From the NCBI GenBank assembly GCA_030737835.1, contig CM060854.1, positions 17,454,859 to 17,518,858 on the forward strand: DNA of 64,000 bases. Direction: 5' to 3'. This document shows, piece after piece, positions 9,901-20,760 of the stretch; positions within the stretch are counted from its first letter, which is position 1; each line of letters opens with the position of its first letter. The notes beneath the pieces were generated by a model, which worked only from the letters and a program-made list of their open reading frames with translations, had not been told where the DNA came from and ran no database searches. This stretch comes from Acorus gramineus (Eukaryota; Streptophyta; Magnoliopsida; Acorales; Acoraceae). Position numbers and translations under genes: made by a program.

Positions 9901-12642
9901 TATTCCACCTTTGCTAATTATTGTGTATGTTCCCCGCATATTGGTTATGCGCCTTAGAGGAATTCTGAGGAATTCAGGACATTAGAGTTGTAGAGATGTG
10001 TTATCGGCGGATCCGAGTGGATCGTATGCGTATGGATAGGCTGTTCTGTTTCCCTTCGTTGGATCCGGTAGAGGCTGCCCCAGCGTTAGAAAGGCCGTCC
10101 CTTCCGAGGGCTCCCATCAGTAGGCGCCTCCTGATTTGATTTCTGACTGGGCTGAAGTTGTGGGTGAAAGCCAAGCGGCCTACGGAGTGGAGGAGAGACT
10201 ATCGGTGGACCAAGGGTGACCAACAGCCTAGTCAGCCCCAAAATCCTATGTCACCCGTGGTAGGGTGAGGGTGAGGGTGTAGTGGGTTGGCGATGAGCGA
10301 CCCACTGGATTTTGTCTATGGGTGATTATCAGTCCCAATAGCCTATGTCACCCATTGATGGGTGAGGGTGTGGGGGTTCGGCGGTGTACGAACCACTAGA
10401 TTATGTTGTTATGCCACTTAGAGGATGGATAAATAATTGAATTGTGGTCAATATTGTCTGTGATGCATGGGTTGTGCTGTTCACTGAGCGTGTGGCTCAC
10501 CCCTCGCATATGTTTTCCCCAGTTGCCACTGAGCCTGAGCTGGAGCCGGAGTAGCAGTTGGAGCTTTCCGAGGGATTCCTTCAGTAGCGGAGCAGCGCCA
10601 CGTTCCGCGAGTGCCAGAGGCTATCAGCATCCCTTCTTGACTGTATGTATTTTATTTCCGTGCTTGAGCTCCCGTTTGTATATATACTCAGTTGTATTTG
10701 TGTATATTGGCTCTCACAGGACAGATGATTGAGTATCGAGTCTGTAGTATGTTTATTTACAGATTCAATCTTTTGCTTCCGCATTTGGTGTATATATCAT
10801 GTCAGCCCCTTTGTTGCCTGTGTGTCATTCTGGTTGTTTGTGTTGATAATTGACCTCCTGTGTAGATTCTGATATTATATATACACTTGCCGCGTCTCGG
10901 GACGCCCGGGGCGTGACACCTAAAACGGGAGCAACTACACATTCTAGTGGGTCGTTTCATCGCCAACCCACCTCCCCCCTCATCCTCACCCTTTAGGGGG
11001 GTGACCTGGCCCTCTTGGGGCATACTAGACCGCTCTCCACCCCTAGTCCACCCGGTAGCCTCTCCCACACTCTGTAGCCTCCACCTGGTATACTCCCACT
11101 ATCAGTACTGTCCGACGCATCGGAGGTACCTACGGACGGGAGCCCTCTGTCAGGTCAGCTTTCCAACGCCGGGGAGTCCCTACATCGGATCCAACCAAAA
11201 GGAGAAGACAGACTTATCACGCGTATACGATCCTCTTGGATCCGTCGACAACGATTGTAACTCTACTAATGTCATGAATTCTCAAGAATTCCTCCAGGGC
11301 GCATAACTAAGATGCGGAAAAACATATATTATAACAACAAGGTTATAATATTATCTAAGGCATGCTTATAACTATATGCTCTCATTTTATTTAATTAGAT
11401 TAAACTAGATGGGAACATACATAGTTCGGGGCTTTCCTATCAAGGGACATGGTGACTAAACATGCATAGGCCTCTATACATGATATATGGGTGCATATCC
11501 CTAGCATACAAAGTCTAATGTGGCATGGATACATCATATTAATCATGCATTGCATAGTTTTACATTTATCACAAGTTAATACACAATTATGGTGCCCCAG
11601 GGGAGGGCAATGCACACCTACGTGCATCAAACGCCTCCCTACTGGGTTGGATTGTCCCACTCACCGAAACCCGGGTCGCTGCGTGACCGTCCGTCAAGAT
11701 CTGCAAGACATGGGCATTCAATATGGTGAGTAAACTACACAAATACATAAGAAATTTACTAGAAATACCCAATACTCGGACAAGCATGCATACGGACCCG
11801 CACGCATGCGAGCACACGCGTACGCACGCGAGTCCGAGTGCCCCGACACCCTCCCGAACCCTCGGGCAGCCATACGCATGGCCCCCCGCACGCGCACGCA
11901 CGAATGCGCACGCGCGCATGCGCCCCAGCGCCCCTGGCGCACTGCCGCGCCGTTGCCCTTGCGCCGAGACGCATTGCCGCGCGCGCTCGCACGCTCTTGC
12001 GCCCCCGCGCACACCACACGTCCGGCCCAGCGCATACCCGCGTGCACTGCGTGCCCATGCAGCACCCCGCTCCAACGCCCACGGGTCTGCGAGTACGCGT
12101 GCGGGCCGGCCAGCGCGCCCGTCTGCGCGCGCCAGTGCCTGTCTGCGCGCGCACGCGTGCGGATGGCTCCGCGCGCACGTCCGATCCCCTTCCACCCCCT
12201 CCTCAGCCCACCCACACTCCTTAACACCCATGTATAGCATGCATAACCTTTTAAACATCCTAAACAAACATCTAACCAAGCTAGGGGAGGAGGAAGACTT
12301 ACCCAAAGAGAGGAAGAACAAGGGAGGAAGCTCGGGTGCCCTTCGCGCACCAAATCGCCACCACCAAGACCACCACCACCTCAGCCACTCTCAGCCCTAA
12401 CAATGGCTGAAACAAGGGGGGAGGGGAAGCCATGAGAGGGAGGCAAAGAAAGGGGAAAACAAAACAAAAACCATACAAAGATAGATCACACCCTTACCTC
12501 TCTTTTTCCCTTCTAGGGTTTTCCTTTTCTTCTCCTTCTACTACCTCTAATGGAAGCAAATAAGAAGAGGGGATGAGTGAGTGGAGTGAGTGAGAGATGG
12601 TGAGATGGGGAAGAAGAGAGGGGACGCCCACAAATAGGGCTT

Positions 12643-12673
<31 letters not shown>

Positions 12674-13083
12674 ACTTAGAACAATTTGAGTTGGTTGGAT
12701 TGACTTTGAGTCAACCCAACCACACAAAAAAACAAAACCATTTGACCAAGTCAATGGTCAAACTTGACTTGGTCAAAGTATTCTTTGACTTGGTCAAGTC
12801 CCCCCCCTTTGACATTTCCACTCGGTCAAAACCCGGATACGATTCGGAACTGCCAAATTCTGAAACGTTACCGGAATTTGATGAAATTTTCGTGAGTGGT
12901 TTGAAATGGCACCAGGACACATAATGTGCAGTTAGATTTTCAATCGGAGTTCTCAAGCTCATGATGATAGCTAAAAGTCCAAAATTTTAGCGGTTCCGAT
13001 CGAAAAAGAAAAAGTTAAAAAAACTGCCAGAAATGTCCCAAAGGTGACTAGAAGGCTAAAAGTGACACATATATAACAAAACG

Positions 13084-14687
13084 TCCTACAACCAATCTAA
13101 ATTTTACAATGCTCTCATAAGTTAAAAATCCTCATACAACATTTAAAATATCACAATGTTCCATCATCCAAAAAAAAAAAAAAACATGAGACACGAAAAG
13201 AAAAAAATAATAGAATTGTTAGCCTAGAAACCTAGTCTATAAGATCATTCTTGTAAATAGAAAATAGAAGACAATAAGAAATATGCAAATGAAATGAAAA
13301 TAGATTTCATAGAAGACTAAAAAATTTAACATCAAAATTTTTCTGTACTATGCAAATGAAAATAAAAAATATTGATAGCACGGAAAAATTCATTATAAAA
13401 TTTTAAAAATTTAAATAGATATCATCACATCACTTACATATATCTTAAAATCCCTAAAATCTACGGTATTAATTATTTGGTGATTTCTAGATATGAATAA
13501 CATCAAAGTTTCTATGCACCATGCAAACCAAAAAAAAAAATAAAAAATGAAGATTGATAAATTCATATTGAAAATTAACTAAAATTTAAATAGATATCAG
13601 CGTATCTTTTATATAGATCCTAAAATCTATGGAATTCAATCATAATAAATTCACTAAGAAAACCTATTTTAAGATCACCCGATAAAAAAAAAGAGAAGAC
13701 GGCTAAATATTCTATTTCAAGGAAAAAAAATTCTGATAGGAAAATTGCTTTATTAAATTGGGTAAACAATTTATATATTTATTAACCTAAAATTAAATTC
13801 AGATATCATAATATTCTCATGATTAGATAAAAAAAAATTAGTACTCTATTATGATGATGAAATATCATAGTGAAATTATATTGCAAAAGATCTATGAATA
13901 AATACTAGATCCATTGTTGTGCTACTTCCAACCAGAATAGAGAATCGAAGATGAATTTGTTAAAGGAAAAACAATTTACTTATGTGAGATTTTTTCTTTG
14001 AACAGTAGTAACATACCAAATTTTTAAAAATGAGGAACCAAAGGAAAAAATAACATATTAAGTTTAATTGCAACATAAAATGGATTAGATGAACCAAATT
14101 AAGCATCATACATACCAATGATTAACCCACCTTCCTAAGCTTAGAAAAAAAATTGAGAGAGAGAGGAAAAGAGAGAGAAACGATAGACCCATTTATGCAA
14201 AGGAATGGGGATGGGAATGAATGAGTATTCAATGTCGCATGAATAAATGTGGAGGTTTGTGGAAGAGCATCGGCCAGCATCTCTCGAAGATGATGAGTGG
14301 ATTGAATGGAGAGGAGATAAATGTGAGGATGACGGTTTGTGAGGGAAAAGTTAAAGGGCCAACTGAAAACCATATGGCCATTGATTTTGTGTGGAGATTT
14401 TGACATCCGCACATTAAACAATTAGAATTATAGTGTCATATGTGTATGATATTTGGTTGTTATTTTTTAATGGTTCTCATTGTAGTTTGTCCAATCAAAT
14501 AAATCCCCTATGATGACACATGGGGTAAATCTAATAATTAACACATCGCATGAAAAAGAATGATTGTTTCAATAAATAGTTTTTTTAAATAATTAATAAA
14601 ATTATTATTTAAATGTCATTATAATAATTATGTAAATATATACTGATATTATGCATGTATAAATATAGTTGGACGTATTATATAACA
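13084..14687. other. AT-rich host DNA, left flank of the large nested insertion
   Basis: No gene could be recognised. A short plus-strand frame at 14221-14403 and an overlapping minus-strand frame at 14122-14421 lack any family resemblance and are probably chance. Before the type C LTR inserted, this DNA was directly continuous with 44777 onward and was therefore upstream sequence of the EPFL-like gene. Confidence 0.6.
13318..13660. repeat. Diverged tandem duplication, about 175-bp unit
   Basis: The order ACATCAAA...TTTCT, TATGCA, AAATAAAAAAT, AATTTAAATAGATATCA, TCCTAAAATCTA appears twice, in a diverged form. Confidence 0.5.
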
Positions 14688-16349
14688 TGTCACGCCCCAG
14701 GAGTGGCCGTCCCCAAGGGGTGACACGTGGACGATGCCAAGTATATTATAATCAGAATAAATTACAAAGAATAAAGGATTGAAGCATAATAGAAGGCAGC
14801 GGAAGAGTATATGAATATATAAATAAATATTACGGGCCATAGAACAGATAATAGTGGCCCTCAGAAGAACACACAATCACCGTCCCATGTGAACATAAGT
14901 CATAATTACAAATACAGCGAGATACATTCCAATAATAACAAAACACATGGTATGAAAAACAACAGGAAGCTGATAGGCTCACCAAATCACTGAGAGGTGC
15001 ACGAAACCTTCAACCACACCCAACTCACTGATCCTGCGCAACACTTGGATGAAATCCATAAAAATAGGGTGTAAGCCAGTGAAGGCCTAGTAAATGAACC
15101 TAACCACACGGCACCTCACAGAACAATTCCTAACACATCCATAAAATGTACATAAATAACTATAAAGTATAAGTCGACCAGCCTGCGTCCCATACATAGG
15201 AGGCCAACTCACACTAACCTCATTATGTCCCTAACATAAAGACAGATTCGTTTGCGTCCCATACCACAGGGGATCCATCCCATGTTAGCAACGCTATAAA
15301 TATATATATCCTAGTGACTGAAATGCCACTACACACAAATGTCTCATAGTTCCTCCTGTTGCGCAGTGACTTCTCTTAGGCGACCCATTTCTGCAAATGC
15401 ATCGGCTCAGCCAATACAAAGAGTACCACTCCACCCATCAAATCCACCAAAGCCCGACTACAATACAAACCGCATCAATGGATCCCGCCCTGACTCCATC
15501 ACTTTGCAAACAGGGTTGACAAACCCAGTATCTTGGCTAAGGCTCTCCGTCATCCAACCACTCTGACACATAGCCGATTTGAACTATCGAATACCGTGGG
15601 CGTCCAGGATAAACCTTGAAAACGCTCCCCTCGTGAAGGACACCCAGAGTTTACCCTCACCTCAACTGACTCACACAAAGCATCTCAATGCAAAACTGAA
15701 CCGCCAAACCCACTGTCTTAGCTAAGGCTCTCTGTCATCCAACCACTCTGATGCATAGCCGATTTGAAGTATCGGATAGCGTGAGCATCCAGGATGAACC
15801 TCAAAAATGCTCCTCTCGTGAAGGACACCCAGAGTTTATCCTCACCTCAACTACAGGTTCGCACTCATAACTCACAAGAACTATCATAATTAAGCCACCC
15901 CGAACATGCTCGACACACACCGGTCGAAGACCTACGAGGTAAACCACAACAGGCAATAGGATCTGACTCATACGATCAAACCCCTATCCCTAGCAATGTC
16001 TTTAACCAGATCATTAGACAAAGATCTATAAATCATGTTGAGACCAGAACATAAAATGCAATTGATAAAGTAATAGATCATGATCATGCATTCAGGATGT
16101 TATATATGTGTCACTTTTTGGCCTGTTGGTAACCATTGGAGCATTTTGGCAGTTTTTGTAAATTTTTTGTTTTTCGATCGGAACCGCAAAATTTTGGACT
16201 GTTAGCTATTGTCCTGAGCTAGAGGACTCCGATTGAAAATCTAACTGCATATTATGTGTCCTGGTGCCATTCTAAGCCACTCATGAAAATTTCATCGAAT
16301 TCCGATACGTTTCAGAATTTCGCAGTTCCGGGCATATCCGGGTTTTGAC

Positions 16350-16450
16350 CGAGCGAGAAGTCATTGGGAGAGTTGACCCGGTCAAAGTGGGTCCATGACT
16401 TGGTCAACCACTTTTGTCCTTTTGTGTGGTTGGGTTGACTTAGGTCAAAC
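16350..16450 (+). promoter_or_regulatory. Cluster of W-box-like TTGAC/GTCAA cores in U3
   Basis: Within about 100 bases there are at least five TTGAC cores or complements, including the paired forms TTGACCCGGTCAA and TTGACTTAGGTCAA, about 120 bases upstream of the likely initiation region. TTGAC(C/T) is the known binding core of WRKY factors. The same cluster is present in all A1 copies and missing from A2 copies, which have a TATA box instead. Function is inferred. Confidence 0.5.
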
Positions 16451-16857
16451 CCACTTAAAACCCCCCTTAAGCCCCCCTAAACCTAATTAGGGGTAAACTA
16501 ATTAGGGGTGTGAGAATAGGTGGGATTGGGGTGGTAATAAAGAAATCCCACGACTTAAACCCCCTATTCATCATCTTCCTCGTTGTGTTTTCTCTCTCCC
16601 CCTCTCTCAAAAACCTCCATTTGAGCCCCCTAGAGTTCTCAAACCTTAAAACCTAAAACATAGAAAGTGTAGATCCGGTCCCGATCTACACCCCGGTGCT
16701 TTCAAATCCGGATTCCGGCCTACCTAGCCCTTTCATCCACCCTCTCTTCTCCTCAGATCCGAGCCATTTCGGAGGTGGGAATAGGTCTTGGTGGTAGAGA
16801 CCTTTGGGGAAGCGTTTCGGTGCGCGGAGAGCAACCGGACATCCCTTCCTCCCCTTG

Positions 16858-17756
16858 GTAAGCTCTTTTTCCTCTTCTTTTTGGCTTAGATGCTTGTTAG
16901 GAGGGGGGTTTTGAGGTTGGGTGGTGGTCGGCGGCTGTGGGTGGCTGTCGGAGGTGGTTGGGGGCGGTCGGAGGCCGTTGGTGGCCGATGGGTGGTGGTG
17001 GAGGTGCTCGGGCAAGGTGGATGGGTGGTCTCGGGCAGCAGGCAGCACAGGCGCAGTAGGCGGAGCCACTGGCAGGGCGCGCGCGTGCGCTCGGGTGGAG
17101 CTGGAGGCCAGCAGGGCGCACGTGCTGGGCATGCGGGTGCTGGGCGCTGGGCGTGCTGGGCATGCGGGCGCTGGGCGTGCGGGCGCTGGGCGTGCTGGGC
17201 GCTGGGCGATGCTGGGTGCTGGTCGAGTAGGCGCTGCGTGCAGGGCGTCGTGCGGGGTGCGCGCGGAGTGCTGCGCAGGGGCGCAGGCACGCTGTGCGCG
17301 CGCGCGGCGAGTCGGTGGAGTGCTGGGCGAGCCGGTGGTGCGCGCGGGGGTGCGCGCGGAGCGTGGCGAGGCAGCGGAGGTGCGCGCGGGCGAGGCGCTG
17401 GGCGCGCGGGGTGTGCGGGGTGCTCGCGGGCCAGCGCGGGGCGTGCGGGTGCACGCGAGCTGCTGCGATGGGGCGCAGTAGGCGCGCGATGCACCCGGGA
17501 GGCTCGGCGGCGTGTCCAGGCGGCGGCCAGGGGCCGGCGGAGCGCCTGGGTGCGTGGGCTGAGGCGTGGCGGTGCATCCGGGGCTCGGGTGGCCGTGCGG
17601 GTGGTTGCCGGGGGTGCGGGAGTGAGTCGGGGTGCTTGGGCTAGCGTGCGTACGGGGCGTATGCACGTTTGCCTGAGTGTTGGGTGTTTATTTGTATGTT
17701 GTGTATTTTGTGGTATTTGTGGATTTTACTCACCAAGTTGATACCCTGTCTTGCAG
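16858..17756 (+). other. Candidate leader intron 1 of the 5' LTR
   Basis: The donor GTAAGC follows CTTCCTCCCCTTG. The acceptor TTGCAG is preceded by TTTACTCACC, a good branch-point match about 35 bases upstream. The body is 899 bases and mostly GC-rich repeats. Confidence 0.5.
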
Positions 17757-17792
17757 ATCTTGACGGACGGTCGCGCGACGACCCGACTTCCG
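17757..17792 (+). other. Candidate 36-nt mini-exon of the LTR leader
   Basis: The segment begins ATCTTGACGGACGGTCGCGC and ends just before GTGAGT. It is 36 nt in almost all A copies and 39 nt in the B copy at 34593. It contains the inverted repeat GGTCG...CGACC. In one frame it reads DLDGRSRDDP. Confidence 0.5.
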
Positions 17793-18847
17793 GTGAGTGG
17801 GACAACCCAACCCAGTTTGGGAGGCGCTACATGCACTTGGGCGTGTACCGTCCTCCCCTGGGGCACATAGTTAATATTAACTATTTTATTGTAATCCATG
17901 TAAGCATGATTTATGTGTAGAATGCATGCCACCCTAGACTTGTATGTTAGGGACTTGCACCCTTAGGATTTATGCATGAGCCGTGCATCCTGTCACCCCG
18001 TTATCATGCTAGGAAAGCCCGACCTATGCATGCGTCCTATTAGTTTGATTTATTTAATTAAATGCAAGCTTGTGATCTTATTAGCATGCCTTGGGGAATA
18101 TAAGGGGGCCTTGCGAGGTTAACATTGAGACCCGGGTTAGGGTACTCCGTGTTCCTTGTTTGGTTGGCGGGATGTCCTACATCGGGACCTCAGGTTGCCC
18201 TCCCAAGGTCTCTTTTCCTCCTTTTGTCTTATGTATTCCCCGCATCTTGGTTATGCGCGCTGGTGGAATTCTGAATGAATTCAAGACATTAGAGTTGTAG
18301 AGATGTGCTGTCAGCGGATCCGAGTGGATCATATGCGATGGATAGGCTGTTCTGTTCCCTTCGTTGGATCCGTGTAGAGACTACCTCAGCGTTAGAAAGG
18401 TCGTCCCGTGCAGGGGCTCCCATCAGTAGGCACCTCCTGATTTGGTAGAAGGACTGTGCTGAATGTGGGAGTGGCCAAACGACCTACGGAGTGGGGAGAG
18501 ACTATCGGTGGACCAAGGGTGACCAACAGCCTAGTCAGTCCCAAGAGCCTATGTCACCTATTGAGGGGTGAGGGTGAGGGTATGGTGGGCCGGCGATGCG
18601 ACGACCCACTGGATTGTGTAAGGATGATTATCAGCCTATTAAGTCCCAACATCCTTTGTCACCTATTGAGGGTGAGGGTGAGGGTGAGGGTATGGTGGTT
18701 CGGCGATGTAACGAACCCCCGGATTTGTGTTATTTATGCCACTTTGAGGCTAGTGACTTGATTAAATGTGGTTAATATAAACTGTATGCATGGGTTGTGC
18801 TATTCACTGAGCGTGTGGCTCACCCCTCGCATAATTATTTTCTTCAG
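17793..18847 (+). other. Candidate leader intron 2 of the 5' LTR
   Basis: It runs from GTGAGT to TTTTCTTCAG and contains the CCCGGG segment, the GAATTCTGA..GAATTC dyad and the G-rich hairpin modules. The acceptor is conserved in all A copies and is followed by an acidic reading frame ending in TAG, ITEADLKEELPERLHQ in this copy. Confidence 0.45.
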
Positions 18848-19248
18848 TGATTACCGAGGCGGACTTGAAGGAGGAGCTTCCCGAGCGACTACACCAGTAG
18901 CGGAGTAGCGCCACGTCCCTCGAGTTTTGAGGCCATCAGCATCCTTCTCTTTGTTGTATGTATATATTTCTGTGCTTGGGCACCTAGTTTGGATTATATT
19001 TGGATGTATTGTGGATATATTGGCTCTCACAGGACATATGATTATGTATCGAGTCTGTAAAGTGTTGTTGATTTACAGATTCAGTCTTTTGCTTCCGCTT
19101 TTCTGTGTATACATCATGTCAGCCTTTTTGTCTGTGTTGTCTTTTTGCTATTGTTTATGGTATATTATTGACCTCCTATTTTGACTGCTGATATCATGTA
19201 TACCCTTGCCGCGTCCCGGGGACGGCCGCCCTGGGGCGTGACAAAAGT

Positions 19249-19260
19249 TGGTATCAGAGC
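19249..19260 (+). promoter_or_regulatory. Primer-binding site, initiator-methionine tRNA
   Basis: TGGTATCAGAGC lies five bases after the 5' LTR end. It is complementary to the 3' end of plant initiator tRNA-Met, the usual primer of chromoviruses. Confidence 0.93.
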
Positions 19261-19363
19261 CTGGTCCTGTCAGAGCCAATTGTCTTCTTTTTCGTAGAGA
19301 TGAGTCCTAGGATTTCTATATGAGTATTCTGATCCTAGTGTCTGGTTTTCTTAGGTTGCTGAT

Positions 19364-20760
19364 ATGCCTCCTCGCAGAGGACGGCGCGGACGTGGTCCCT
19401 CTCGACCTTTGGAGGTCTCCGGACCTGCCAGAGGCGAGGATGCTATTGGTGAGTCCTCAGCCGTGAGGCCAGGATCAGCATAGGAGCCTCCTGCCTGGGA
19501 GCGCGCGTTTGCGCGGATAGCAGACTTGGTGGAGACGCAGACCAGGGCATTGGAGGCCCAGACCAGAGTATTGGCAGATCAGGCACGGGAGATTCAGGAG
19601 CTGCGGGCGGCCCGCGAGGCAGTTCCGCAGGTTCCCTTGGTGGCAGATCCACCTGTGGTACCCGATGTACCCCCAGTCCCCGTGGTGGTCCGGCGGTCAG
19701 AGTTCAGGACCCGCAGGAGAGGGAGGTGGGGCTTGAGGCTGCTCAGCCTTTCTGAAGCTCCACCCCCCGAGTTCCAGGGTCAGACGGAGGACCCCCTTGC
19801 TCCAGAGAGATGGTTGATGGAGGTGGATACCATCTTCTCGACCATGCTTTGCACAGACCGCCAGCGAGTCTCCCTGGCCACGTTTATGCTGAAGGGTAGC
19901 GCCGCCGACTGGTGGGCTACTAGATCAGTGGACATCCCGGAGGGATTGGAGCAGCTCACATGGCGGGATTCAGGAGATATTTCTTGGAGGAGTATTTCCC
20001 CTTCTCGACGCGACAGATAGTGATGCAGGAGTTTGAGCAGCTGACTCAGGGCACTATGTCTGTCGCTGACTACTCCACGCGTTTTACGAGGCTGTCCAGA
20101 TTCGCTCCAGCTTTGGTGATGGACGAGGAGACGAGGTGCCGTCGATTTGAGCTCGGTCTCAGCAGCGCCATTCGGGTGCACGTCACCTCCCAGGCTTTCT
20201 CGAGGTACTCCGACTTAGTGTCTCGAGCGAAGACCGTCGAGCGAGACCTCGGGATCCTCGTGAGGGCTCCGACCCCGTCGGCAGATCAGAGGCCATCCAG
20301 GAGCCAGGACCAGGGTCAGCGGAAGAAGAAGAGGCCCCGTTTTGATCGGTCAGCGGTTGCCTCTTCTCCAACTGATGCGGTGCCAGTGCGAGGTCCAGCA
20401 CCCATCGCAGCAGTGCCAGTCCAGGCGAGGCGACCAGAGACGAGGCGCTGTTATCACTGTCAGCGCGTCGGGCATATCCTGTATAATTGCCCCGACGCTG
20501 GCCGACCCAAAGTGATGCCTCCGCAGCAGCAGCAGCAGTTGCAGCAGCAGCCGTTTCAGCAGCGCCAGCAGCAGCAGCAGCCTCAGCGCCAGCCGCAGCA
20601 GCAGCCTCAGCGTCAGCAGCAGCAGCCACAGGGTGGCCGTGCTGATCAGAGGAGGCAGCCAGCGCAGCAGGTGAGGCGTGCCCCTGCTCCTCAGCCTCAG
20701 TTCGTCCAGGGCCGAGTGGCAGCGCTTTCGGCAGAGGAGGCCCAGGCATCAGGCAGCGTG
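19364..20760 (+). pseudogene. gag region of the chromovirus, broken
   Basis: The start ATG at 19364 opens MPPRRGRRGRG, a basic N-terminus shared with the second element (ATG at 52001). The body holds the capsid-like retrotransposon gag domain ([47 protein letters not shown]). The CCHC zinc knuckle is at 20449-20490 ([14 protein letters not shown]). A glutamine-rich low-complexity tract of about 60 residues (20523-20640) follows. Gag forms the particle that packages element RNA. Breaks are an in-frame TAG at 19481 where the second element has CAG, a roughly 36-base gap near 19710 relative to that element, and a one-base loss near 19963 that shifts the frame. Downstream of that shift the frame is open through the protease and into RT. 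Confidence 0.93.

Larger units (their letters stand above)
7464..10918 (+). mobile_element. Solo LTR, type A2, plus strand, 3,455 bp
   Basis: It starts TGTTATATATGTGTCAC and ends GGGGCGTGACA, with perfect 5-bp target duplications CCTAA at 7459-7463 and 10919-10923. In order it holds a TATA-type U3, a candidate 5' leader exon, a GC-rich core (about 8100-9115), the mini-exon region (9243-9278), a tandem-duplicated CCCGGGTTAGGG segment, two G-rich hairpin modules and the terminal exon-like segment. It is nested in the minus-strand LTR 6966-13078 and has no internal retrotransposon sequence. Confidence 0.93.
6966..13078 (-). mobile_element. Solo LTR, type A1, minus strand, split by a nested solo LTR
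   Basis: The minus-strand LTR begins TGTCACGCCCC at 6966 and ends GACACATATATAACA at 13078. Perfect 5-bp target duplications flank it (AAACG at 6961-6965 and 13079-13083). The 7464-10918 insertion splits it, so its own length is about 2.65 kb. No primer-binding site, gag-pol or second LTR is attached, so it is a solo LTR left by recombination. The half at 10924-13078 has the TTGAC-rich U3 of subtype A1, a GC-rich core at about 11780-12190, candidate splice sites in minus orientation and a CA microsatellite near 12642-12675. Confidence 0.92.
16098..19243 (+). repeat. 5' LTR of the complete chromovirus, 3,146 bp
   Basis: It starts TGTTATATATGTGTCAC and ends GGGGCGTGACA immediately before the primer-binding site. 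It contains the A1-type U3 with several TTGAC motifs, the initiation-like TATTCATCATC motif near 16565, a GC-rich core at about 16920-17640, candidate introns and two G-rich hairpin modules (about 18530-18720). Confidence 0.95.

Noticed and set aside
10911..10960. A second retrotransposon 5' end after the solo LTR at 7464
   Set aside because: The sequence after GTGACA is the interrupted minus-strand LTR preceded by the target copy CCTAA. No primer-binding site follows.
14122..14421. Small gene candidates on both strands (99 and 60 codons)
   Set aside because: No recognisable domain, no splice or promoter context, and the two frames overlap on opposite strands of simple sequence.
16750..18901. 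A continuous spliced protein encoded by the LTR leader from first exon to the TAG
   Set aside because: The first exon ends in phase 1 in some copies and phase 2 in others, upstream in-frame stops are common, and an in-frame ATG appears in only a few copies. Only the exon-3 frame is kept, as a low-confidence finding.
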